DNA of 10,432 bases from NCBI GenBank assembly GCA_003168295.1, contig PMST01000584.1:1-10432 (forward strand), written 5' to 3'. The number at the start of each line of letters is the position of its first letter. Position 1 is the stretch's first letter. Made by a program: the position numbers and the translations under genes. Below are positions 1-5,892 of the stretch, piece after piece. Below the pieces are notes generated by a model that saw only the letters and a list, made by a program, of their open reading frames with translations, ran no database searches and was not told the origin of the DNA. The DNA is from Actinomycetota bacterium. Its GTDB lineage: Bacteria > Actinomycetota > Actinomycetes > Streptosporangiales > Streptosporangiaceae.

Positions 1-1199
1 GCTACGGCTGCACGACATGCATCGGGAACTCCGGCCCGCTGCCGCCCGCGATCAGCGAGGCGGTGAACGAGGCCGACCTGGCCGTGGCGGCCGGCCTGGC
101 AGGGAACCGGAACTTCGAGGGCCGGATCAACCCGGACGTGAAGATGAACTACCTGGCCTCCCCGCCGCTGGTGGTCGCCTACGCGCTGGCCGGGACGATG
201 GACATTGACCTGAACCACGAGCCGCTCGGCTCTGACGCCGAGGGCAAGCCGGTCTACCTGGCCGACATCTGGCCCTCGGCGAAGGAGATCGCCGACGTCG
301 TCCAGGCCGCGGTGGCGCAGGAGATGTTTACCCGTGACTACGCCGACGTCTTCAAGGGCGATGACAACTGGCGCGGGCTGCAGATCCCGGCGGGCGACAC
401 CTTCGACTGGGGGCAGGACTCGACCTACGTGCGCCGCCCGCCGTACTTCGACGGCATGCCGGCCGAGCCCGAGCCGGTCACCGACATCACCGGCGCCCGG
501 GTGCTGGCCATGCTCGGCGACTCGGTGACGACCGACCACATCTCGCCGGCCGGCGCGATCAAGACCGACAGCCCGGCGGGTAGGTACCTGACCGAGCACG
601 GCGTGGAGCGGCGCGACTTCAACTCCTACGGTTCCCGCCGCGGCAACCACGAGGTGATGATCCGCGGCACGTTTGCGAACATCCGGCTGCGCAACCAGCT
701 CGCGCCGGGCACCGAGGGCGGCGTGACCACCAAGGACGGCGAGCAGATGCCGATCTACGACGCGTCCCGCCAGTACATCGACGAGGGCGTCCCGCTGATC
801 GTGCTCGGCGGCAAGGAGTACGGCTCGGGCTCGTCCCGCGACTGGGCCGCCAAGGGCACCCTGCTGCTCGGCGTGCGTGCCGTCCTGGTCGAGTCCTTCG
901 AGCGCATCCACCGGTCGAACCTGATCGGCATGGGCGTCCTGCCCCTGCAGTACCGGCCCGGGGAGTCGGCGGCATCTCTGGGACTCACCGGGAATGAGAC
1001 CTTCGATATCCGCGGCGTGGAAGAACTAAATTCAGGAAATATTCCGAACGAAGTCGTGGTGACAGCCGACGGTAAGGAATTCCGCGCCAAAGTGCGGATC
1101 GACACCCCGGGCGAGGCGGACTACTACCGGCACGGCGGCATCATGCAGTATGTGCTGCGGTCCCTGCTGGAAGGATCCGGCGATAACCAGGCCAGCTGA
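1..1199 (+). CDS. acnA: Aconitate hydratase, C-terminal part (5' truncated by window edge)
   Basis: This is the 3' portion of an aconitase A/IRP1-type gene, which converts citrate to isocitrate in the cytosolic TCA cycle using a [4Fe-4S] cluster. The reading frame is already open at base 3 and encodes [13 protein letters not shown]. The two Cys codons at 9-11 and 18-20 are the C-x-x-C pair that ligates the cluster; the third cluster Cys would lie upstream of the window. Further family signatures follow in order: [18 protein letters not shown] (about 120-175), [11 protein letters not shown] (about 514-546, start of the swivelling C-terminal domain), [18 protein letters not shown] (about 637-690) and the substrate-binding [12 protein letters not shown] (822-857). 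About 398 residues are present out of the roughly 900 usual for the family. The gene ends in TGA at 1197-1199. An AT-rich run of codons at 1020-1043 is unlike the rest of the gene. The product assignment is very secure. Confidence 0.97.
   Translation, partial: YGCTTCIGNSGPLPPAISEAVNEADLAVAAGLAGNRNFEGRINPDVKMNYLASPPLVVAYALAGTMDIDLNHEPLGSDAEGKPVYLADIWPSAKEIADVVQAAVAQEMFTRDYADVFKGDDNWRGLQIPAGDTFDWGQDSTYVRRPPYFDGMPAEPEPVTDITGARVLAMLGDSVTTDHISPAGAIKTDSPAGRYLTEHGVERRDFNSYGSRRGNHEVMIRGTFANIRLRNQLAPGTEGGVTTKDGEQMPIYDASRQYIDEGVPLIVLGGKEYGSGSSRDWAAKGTLLLGVRAVLVESFERIHRSNLIGMGVLPLQYRPGESAASLGLTGNETFDIRGVEELNSGNIPNEVVVTADGKEFRAKVRIDTPGEADYYRHGGIMQYVLRSLLEGSGDNQAS
1020..1043 (+). other. AT-rich codon island inside acnA
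   Basis: Eight consecutive codons all end in A or T; the last six are CTA AAT TCA GGA AAT ATT. Only 6 of the 24 bases are G or C, while the surrounding gene almost always uses G or C in third position. The reading frame and the protein (E-E-L-N-S-G-N-I) remain plausible for aconitase. The hexamer TAAATT at 1027-1032 fits the TANNNT -10 pattern, so the island could be an internal promoter for the methyltransferase gene starting near 1150. No convincing -35 was seen, so this is a guess. A slow-translation patch or a relic of recombination are alternatives. Confidence 0.5.
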
Positions 1200-2019
1200 T
1201 GCACTGATCGTCGCCCGGCTCAGGACGGCCGGCTGCGTGTTCGCCGAGGACGAGGCCGAGATGCTCATCGCCGCGGCCCGGACCCCTGGCGAGCTGGACG
1301 CCATGGTGGACCAGCGGGTCGCTGGCCTGCCGCTCGAACACGTCCTGGGCTGGGCGGAATTCCGCGGCCTGCGGATCGCCGTGGACCCCGGGGTCTTCGT
1401 GCCGCGCCGCCGCACCGAGTTCCTCGTCGAGCAGGCCATAGCGGTGGCCCGGCCGGGTGACATCATCGTCGACCTGTGCTGCGGCGCGGGCGCGATCGGC
1501 ATCGCGCTGGCCGCCGCCGTGCCCCGCGCCGAACTGCACGCCGCCGACATCGACCCGGCCGCGGTGCGCTGCGCTCGGCGTAACGTCGCCGCATTCGGCT
1601 CGGCGGATCGCGTGTACCAGGGCGATCTCTACCAGCCGCTGCCGGCCGGCCTGCGTGGCCGGATCGCGGTCCTGGTCGCCAACGTGCCCTACGTGCCCAC
1701 CGAGGAGATCGCGTTCCTGCCGCCGGAGGCCAGGACGCACGAGCCCCTGGTGGCGCTGGACGGCGGCGGCGACGGACTCGACGTGCTCCGGCAGGTCGCC
1801 GCCGGGGCGCCCGAGTGGCTCGCCCGGGGCGGTCACCTGCTCATCGAGGCCAGCGATCGCCAGGTCGCCCCGGCCCTGGCGGCCTTCGCGGCCAGCGGTC
1901 TGACCGCCCGGTCGGTCAGTGCCGAGGACGTGGACGCCACCGTCGTCATCGGCCGGCTCCCGGCCGACGGCGCCCGGCCCCGAACTGGCCCTCCGGGTCG
2001 GCCCGGGGCCGGGTGGTAG
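1150..2019 (+). CDS. PrmC/HemK-related protein-(glutamine-N5) methyltransferase, unknown substrate
   Basis: This is a SAM-dependent class I methyltransferase related to PrmC (release factors) and PrmB (ribosomal protein L3). With the ATG at 1150, residues 17-100 form the helical N-terminal part, including [20 protein letters not shown] (63-82). [11 protein letters not shown] (108-118) is the SAM-binding loop, and D133/D135 lie at the end of the next strand. The substrate motif is N178-V-P-Y181 rather than N-P-P-Y. That variant, with the DLCCGAG loop, marks the PrmC-related family (as I recall, TIGR03704), whose protein substrate is unknown. It is therefore probably not the release-factor enzyme. 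The start is uncertain. ATG 1150 overlaps acnA by 50 bp and has no clear ribosome-binding site, but the homologous-looking segment [11 protein letters not shown] begins before the next starts (CTG 1204, GTG 1237, ATG 1261). It is likely translationally coupled to acnA. The C-terminal tail, from about residue 272, is Pro/Gly-rich. Confidence 0.88.
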   Translation: MCCGPCWKDPAITRPADALIVARLRTAGCVFAEDEAEMLIAAARTPGELDAMVDQRVAGLPLEHVLGWAEFRGLRIAVDPGVFVPRRRTEFLVEQAIAVARPGDIIVDLCCGAGAIGIALAAAVPRAELHAADIDPAAVRCARRNVAAFGSADRVYQGDLYQPLPAGLRGRIAVLVANVPYVPTEEIAFLPPEARTHEPLVALDGGGDGLDVLRQVAAGAPEWLARGGHLLIEASDRQVAPALAAFAASGLTARSVSAEDVDATVVIGRLPADGARPRTGPPGRPGAGW

Positions 2020-2028
2020 CCGAGAGCC

Positions 2029-2814
2029 TCAGAACCCGGGGAAGATCGGCCGCAGCTCGTCGAGATCGACGCCCGCGGCTTCGGCCGACGGGGTGTGGGC
2101 GGGGTCCAGGCGTCCGTAGACGAGGCGGACGAACGCCTCGGCCGGCAGCCGGAGCTCTGACAGGCCCAGCTCGGGCACGGTCTCGTCATCCGATGCCACC
2201 AGCGTGACCGCCTCCCCTGTCTCCAGGGTGAACTGGCGATCCGGGTCACTGGTCGACACGCGTATCTTCCGCTGCTCCCCGTCGGGCTTGGCGGTTCTGC
2301 CCACGAGCTGATCGAGTGTGTCGACGAGCAGGGCGACCGCATCGGGAGCGACGGTCGCCGCCGGGTCGAGCGCCACCGCGACGTCCCAGGTGTGGAGGGC
2401 ATGCTCGCCCAGCCGCATCCGCGCCAGGCCGGCCGCACCGAGCTCCATCCCGAACATGGACAAGCGCAGCCGGGCCTGCTCGTTGGCGTCCATGGACTCG
2501 AAACGCTCCAGGGTGGCCTGATCGGCGCGCAGCGCGTCCGACGCCTGGGCCTGCGGGGTCTTGGCGTTCCACACGTCCCAGATCGGGCCGAACGCCTCCG
2601 GCCCCGGCGGGTCCTGGCCGTTGAGCCCGGCGTCCAGGAGCAAGCCGAAGATCTCGGCCTGGGAGCCCAGGTGGGAGAGTACCTGGGCGATCGACCACTC
2701 GCTCGCGTAGGACAGCTCCTCCAGCTGGCCGGGGTCAAGGGGTTCGACGGCAGCCCGCAAACGGTCGTGGGAGTGCCGCAGCGCGCTGATCCACGGGGCC
2801 GGGCTAGTTTCCAT
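2029..2814 (-). CDS. Maleylpyruvate isomerase family mycothiol-dependent enzyme (DinB superfamily)
   Basis: The 261-residue protein resembles the mycothiol-dependent maleylpyruvate isomerase (MDMPI) family, common in actinobacteria. These are cytosolic metalloenzymes that use mycothiol as thiol cofactor. The N-terminal DinB-like four-helix domain (about 5-165) contains EWSIAQVLSHLGS (39-51) with H48, and GEHALHTWDVAVAL (136-149) with E137 and H141. The His plus Glu-x3-His pattern matches the metal triad known for MDMPI. The C-terminal part (about 170-261) resembles the MDMPI C-terminal domain, with LRLPAEAFVRLVYGRL near 221-236. The start is well supported: GGAGA (complement of 2821-2825) lies 6 nt before the ATG at 2814-2812. 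It is divergent from tetR across 157 bp and converges on the methyltransferase gene with 9 bp between stops. The true substrate is unknown, and most family members are not maleylpyruvate isomerases. Confidence 0.88.
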   Translation of the reverse strand: METSPAPWISALRHSHDRLRAAVEPLDPGQLEELSYASEWSIAQVLSHLGSQAEIFGLLLDAGLNGQDPPGPEAFGPIWDVWNAKTPQAQASDALRADQATLERFESMDANEQARLRLSMFGMELGAAGLARMRLGEHALHTWDVAVALDPAATVAPDAVALLVDTLDQLVGRTAKPDGEQRKIRVSTSDPDRQFTLETGEAVTLVASDDETVPELGLSELRLPAEAFVRLVYGRLDPAHTPSAEAAGVDLDELRPIFPGF

Positions 2815-2952
2815 CTCGTTTCTCCGTTGCTTGCTGGCGCTTCTCTGGAGGGAATTCTCCGGAAGAGCCTACTGGGGCGGGCCTGAGCCCAGGGAGCCGC
2901 CGCGTCGCCGGCCGCGCTCTCGGCTCAGCCCATGTCCGGAGGGCATCCTCCA

Positions 2953-2966
2953 CATAGTCTACGATG
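2953..2966. promoter_or_regulatory. Candidate tetR promoter (-10) with overlapping imperfect operator palindrome
   Basis: The hexamer TAGTCT at 2955-2960 fits the TANNNT -10 pattern and sits 11 nt before the tetR ATG at 2972, so the transcript would be leaderless or nearly so. No Shine-Dalgarno is visible before that ATG. Overlapping it is an imperfect palindrome, CATaGTctACgATG (5 of 7 base pairs match), centred at 2959/2960. TetR proteins commonly repress themselves and a divergent neighbour by binding such sites. A role here for both tetR-doxX and the reverse-strand isomerase gene is inferred, not shown. No clear -35 was found. Confidence 0.4.
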
Positions 2967-2971
2967 AAGCC

Positions 2972-3667
2972 ATGACCGGCCGTCAGCCCCGTGGTGATCC
3001 CCCTGGCGCCGAGCCCGCGCGCGGGCTGCGGGCGGACGCTGCCCGCAACCGCGCGGCCATCGTGACGGTGGCCAGGGACGTGTTCGCGGAGCATGGGCTG
3101 GAAGCGCCGCTCGAGACGATCGCCGCTCGGGCCGGGGTGGGCATCGCCACCTTGTACCGGCGGTTTCCCACCCGGGAGAAGCTCGTCGCAGCCGCGCTCG
3201 TGGAGAAGATCGCCGCCTACGCCGAGGCCGCCGGGCAGGCCCTGGCCGTGCCCGATCCGTGGCAGGGTTTCGCGGGATTCGTGCTGCGCAGCTGCGAATT
3301 GCAGGCCGGCGATCGCGGGCTATCGGACCTGCTATCTATGACGCTGTCCGCGGATGAACACGTCGAGCAGCTGCGCAGGACAGCCAACGACCGGGTTATC
3401 GTGCTGATCGACCGGGCCAAGGCGCAGGGCAGCCTGCGCGGGGACTTCGTCGGCGAGGACCTGGTGCTCGTCCTCATCGCCACCGCCGCGGTTATGCATG
3501 TCACCCGGGCGGATGCCCCCGACGCCTGGCGGCGGTTTGCCGCCCTGACCCTCGACGCGTTCCGGTGCCGTGACTCGCCGCCGCTGCCCGACCCGCCTTC
3601 GACGGCCCAGATGACCAGTGCGATGATCCGGCTCGCCGCCGAACGTGGCTGCGGCGAGCGCCGTTGA
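2972..3667 (+). CDS. TetR/AcrR family transcriptional regulator
   Basis: This is a 231-residue one-component repressor-like protein. The N-terminal helix-turn-helix domain spans about 22-75. It reads DAARNRAAIVTVARDVF (22-38), then the turn and recognition helix ETIAARAGVGIATLYRRFP (48-66), followed by TREKLVAAAL, a classic TetR pattern. Residues 80-231 form a helical ligand-binding and dimerisation domain with no recognisable ligand signature. ATG 2972 is chosen because the HTH begins about 20 residues after it and a -10-like hexamer lies just upstream. The frame stays open further upstream (to about 2831), but that part crosses the divergent promoter region. The gene is followed after 37 bp by doxX on the same strand, probably cotranscribed, and is divergent from the isomerase-family gene. 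These neighbours are the likely targets. Confidence 0.92.
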   Translation: MTGRQPRGDPPGAEPARGLRADAARNRAAIVTVARDVFAEHGLEAPLETIAARAGVGIATLYRRFPTREKLVAAALVEKIAAYAEAAGQALAVPDPWQGFAGFVLRSCELQAGDRGLSDLLSMTLSADEHVEQLRRTANDRVIVLIDRAKAQGSLRGDFVGEDLVLVLIATAAVMHVTRADAPDAWRRFAALTLDAFRCRDSPPLPDPPSTAQMTSAMIRLAAERGCGERR

Positions 3668-3704
3668 GCCCGTTGATCACAAGAGACACATGATGGAGGA
3701 CGAC

Positions 3705-4253
3705 ATGCGCAACATTGCCCTGCTCGGCACCAGGCTCGTGCTCGGCAGTTACCTGGCCGTCCACGGCGCCCAGAAGCTGTTCGGCATTCTAGGTGGCCCC
3801 GGGCTGGACAAGGCCGGGGCCGGCTTCGACCGGATCGGACTGTCGCCGGGCAAGCAGATGGCGGCCGCCGCCGGGATCACCGAGCTCGCCGGGGGCGTGC
3901 TCACCGCGGCAGGCATCGCCGACCCGGCCGGCCCGCTCGCGATCATGGGGGCGATGAGCATCGCCGCGGTCACCCATCGGGCGAAGGGGCCGCTGGCCGC
4001 CAAGGGCGGTTTCGAGCTGCCGCTCACCAACCTGGTCGCGGCGACCGCCCTGCTCGCCGCGGGAACCGGCAAGTTCCGTCTCGGCCCCGCGCTGCCCCGG
4101 CCGCTCGCCGCGGTGGCGGGCGCAGGCGGCGCGCTGGTCGCGGCCGGCTTGCTGACCAAGATGCTGACCGCGAAGGCGCCGGCTCCGGTCCCGGCGGACA
4201 GCCGGCCCGATCCCGAGCGCGAGCCAAGCCCGGCGGCGCCGACGGCAAAATAG
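3705..4253 (+). CDS. DoxX family integral membrane protein
   Basis: This is a 182-residue membrane protein of the DoxX family. The signature is at the N-terminus: TRLVLGSYLAVHGAQKLFG (9-27), then GGPGLDKAGAGFDRIGLSPG (30-49), which matches the family's HG-QKLFG followed by a short extramembrane loop. Hydrophobic segments lie at about 6-26, 52-71, 76-92, 105-121 and 134-152. The tail (about 153-182) is Pro/Ala/Glu-rich and probably soluble. In mycobacteria a DoxX protein works with superoxide dismutase and a thiol oxidoreductase in redox defence, but most family members are uncharacterised. ATG 3705 is chosen because GGAGG (3695-3699) sits 5 nt before it; the in-frame ATGs at 3690 and 3693 have weaker sites. 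It lies 37 bp behind tetR and is probably controlled by it. Confidence 0.9.
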   Translation: MRNIALLGTRLVLGSYLAVHGAQKLFGILGGPGLDKAGAGFDRIGLSPGKQMAAAAGITELAGGVLTAAGIADPAGPLAIMGAMSIAAVTHRAKGPLAAKGGFELPLTNLVAATALLAAGTGKFRLGPALPRPLAAVAGAGGALVAAGLLTKMLTAKAPAPVPADSRPDPEREPSPAAPTAK

Positions 4254-4274
4254 GCGGCCTAATTCCCCTGCCTG

Positions 4275-4315
4275 TGGCGAAAAGCCCGCGGTACGATTTT
4301 GCCGGGCTTTCGCCA
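4275..4315 (+). terminator. Bulged hairpin after doxX; alternatively an operator flanking a -10 element
   Basis: The left arm TGGCGAAAAGCCCG (4275-4288) pairs with the right arm CGGGCTTTCGCCA (4303-4315). This gives 13 base pairs with a single bulged A and a 14-nt loop. It starts 21 nt after the doxX stop, so it could terminate the tetR-doxX transcript, but no U-run follows. The loop contains TACGAT (4292-4297), a good TANNNT -10 hexamer for the downstream phosphoesterase gene. If that is used, transcription would begin around 4304 and the arms would be DNA-level sites rather than an RNA hairpin. The right arm ends 3 nt before the strong ribosome-binding site at 4319-4325. Confidence 0.6.
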
Positions 4316-4332
4316 AATGGGAGGGAATCAAA

Positions 4333-5715
4333 ATGGCTAATGGTAGTGGTTTGGCCTCAGTTAACAGTGTTGTCGTCCTGATGCTGGAAAACCGCTCGTT
4401 CGACCACATGCTGGGTTACCTATACGCGGGTAACGTATCGCCGTCGGGCCAGCCGTTCGACGGCCTGGCCGGGACGGAGTCGAATCCTGGCTCTAACGGC
4501 CAGCCGGTCACCGTGTTCGGGATCGAGCCGACGACACCCAACGCCTATTTCATGCCGGGTGCCGATCCCGGCGAAGGCTACATGTCGACCAACTCGCAGC
4601 TCTACGGCAGTACTACCGCTCCGGCGTCGGGGCTGGCGGCTCCCGGCCAGGGCTTCGTCAAGGATTACGCCTACACCCTCAACTGGCAGTCCAAAGAAAG
4701 CGGCTGGCCGATCGTGTCCGGCACCGTCGAGGGCGACATCATGGGCTGCTTCACGCCGGCGGCGCTGCCGGTGCTGTCCGCGCTCGCCGCCGGCTACGCC
4801 GTCTGCGATCAGTGGTTCGCGTCGGTGCCGACCGAGACCATGCCGAACCGGGCCTTCGCCTGCGCGGCAACCAGCCAGGGACACATGGACGACAAGACGC
4901 GCACGTTCACCTCGCCGACCATCTTCGGGCTGCTTGACGCGGCCAGCCTGGGCTGGGCCGTGTACGGCTACACCGCCGAGCCGCTGACCAAGACGACGTT
5001 CACCCAGATCAGCACGGCCGACGCCAGTCACTTCGGCAAGTTCACCGATTTTCAGGCCGCTGCGGCGGCAGGCACCCTGCCGCCCTACACCTTCCTCGAG
5101 CCAAGCTGGGATTCGATCGGAAACAGCCAGCATCCCAACTATGACGTGGCCCTGGGTGAGCAGCTCATCCACGACGTGTACGAGGCGCTGCTGGCGGGAC
5201 CGGGCTGGCCGGGGACGCTGCTGGTGATCACCTACGACGAGCACGGCGGCTGTTTCGATCATGTGCCGCCGCCGTGGGGTGCGGTGCCTCCCGACAGCGA
5301 CGCGGGGGAGTTCAGCTTCGGCTTCGACCGCTTCGGGGTCCGGGTGCCCACCGTGCTGGTGTCTCCGCTGATCGCGCCCGGCACCGTGTACCGGGCGCCG
5401 GCCGGCGGGACGCCGCTCGATCACACCTCGATCCTGAAGACCGTCGAGCAGCGCTGGAACCTGCCGACCCTCACCGCTCGCGACGCGGCGGCCCCCGGGT
5501 TCGGCGATGTACTGACCCTGACCACACCGCGGACGGATGACGTGCTGGCCGCTGTCACCGTGCCGCCTCCGGCAGGCCCGGGGCCTGCTGCCGGGACCGT
5601 TTCGCACCTGGAGGAGATCCATGCGGATCTGGTTGACCGTCAGTATCCGGCCGGCACGCCACGCGGGGCCGCCGAGCCCCCGGCCCGCTTGACGCCGCCG
5701 CCTGTCTCCTCTTAG
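4333..5715 (+). CDS. Phospholipase C / acid phosphatase A-type phosphoesterase, without signal peptide
   Basis: This 460-residue protein belongs to the phosphoesterase family that includes bacterial phospholipases C and AcpA-type acid phosphatases (Pfam PF04185). These hydrolyse phosphate mono- or diesters with a metal-assisted active site. Visible motifs are VVLMLENRSFDHMLG (14-28, with metal-ligand-type E19/N20), QWFASVPTETMPNRAF (160-175, the region of the Thr/Ser nucleophile), ITYDEHGGCFDHVPPP (299-314, with D302, E303, H304, H310), GVRVPTVLVSP (335-345) and DHTSILKTVEQRW (363-375). The catalytic domain begins within 12 residues of the start and there is no hydrophobic or twin-Arg leader. 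Secreted relatives have a Tat signal, so this one appears cytoplasmic. The start is firm: GGGAGGG (4319-4325) lies 7 nt before the ATG. The first 16 codons are unusually AT-ending. Length is typical for a form lacking a C-terminal lipid-binding domain. The substrate cannot be told from sequence. Confidence 0.92.
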   Translation: MANGSGLASVNSVVVLMLENRSFDHMLGYLYAGNVSPSGQPFDGLAGTESNPGSNGQPVTVFGIEPTTPNAYFMPGADPGEGYMSTNSQLYGSTTAPASGLAAPGQGFVKDYAYTLNWQSKESGWPIVSGTVEGDIMGCFTPAALPVLSALAAGYAVCDQWFASVPTETMPNRAFACAATSQGHMDDKTRTFTSPTIFGLLDAASLGWAVYGYTAEPLTKTTFTQISTADASHFGKFTDFQAAAAAGTLPPYTFLEPSWDSIGNSQHPNYDVALGEQLIHDVYEALLAGPGWPGTLLVITYDEHGGCFDHVPPPWGAVPPDSDAGEFSFGFDRFGVRVPTVLVSPLIAPGTVYRAPAGGTPLDHTSILKTVEQRWNLPTLTARDAAAPGFGDVLTLTTPRTDDVLAAVTVPPPAGPGPAAGTVSHLEEIHADLVDRQYPAGTPRGAAEPPARLTPPPVSS

Positions 5716-5780
5716 CGTTCTTAGCCTGTCTAAAAATAGTTCTCGATCTGGTCAACGGGGGACCAGCTGACTGGGTACAC

Positions 5781-5823
5781 GGACGATGCGGGCCGCCCGG
5801 GCACGTGCGGCCCGCATCCGTCC
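5781..5823 (+). terminator. Strong GC-rich hairpin between phosphoesterase and glycosyltransferase genes
   Basis: GATGCGGGCCGC (5785-5796) pairs perfectly with GCGGCCCGCATC (5807-5818) around a 10-nt loop. GGAC (5781-5784) also pairs with GTCC (5820-5823) across one bulged C, giving 16 base pairs in all. It lies 66 nt after the phosphoesterase stop and 70 nt before the next start codon. A U-run is absent, as is common for actinobacterial terminators. The preceding stretch 5722-5752 is AT-rich for this genome and holds no recognisable gene. Termination of the phosphoesterase transcript is the simplest reading. Confidence 0.75.
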
Positions 5824-5892
5824 GCGTTCACGCCGGCTGGACCGGCGGAAGCTCAGGAGCCTGCCCGGCCGTGGCTTGGCCGCCGGCGCCTC

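Noticed and set aside
1141..1836. Antisense open frame opposite the methyltransferase gene
   Set aside because: Shadow of the SAM methyltransferase; no motifs of its own.
2009..2039. Inverted repeat CCGGGT/ACCCGG spanning the two converging stop codons, a possible two-way terminator
   Set aside because: Only 6 bp with a 19-nt loop in very GC-rich DNA; expected by chance.
1833..2738. Second reverse-strand frame of 301 codons overlapping the isomerase-family gene
   Set aside because: Ser/Arg/Pro-rich out-of-frame translation; the frame of 2029-2814 has the metal-ligand motifs and a ribosome-binding site.
2831..2971. Upstream extension of the tetR frame
   Set aside because: It would add 47 residues unlike any TetR N-terminus and cross the divergent promoter; ATG 2972 fits the family length.
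4420..5622. Antisense open frame of 400 codons opposite the phosphoesterase gene
   Set aside because: Low-complexity composition and no recognisable domain, while the + strand carries all catalytic motifs.
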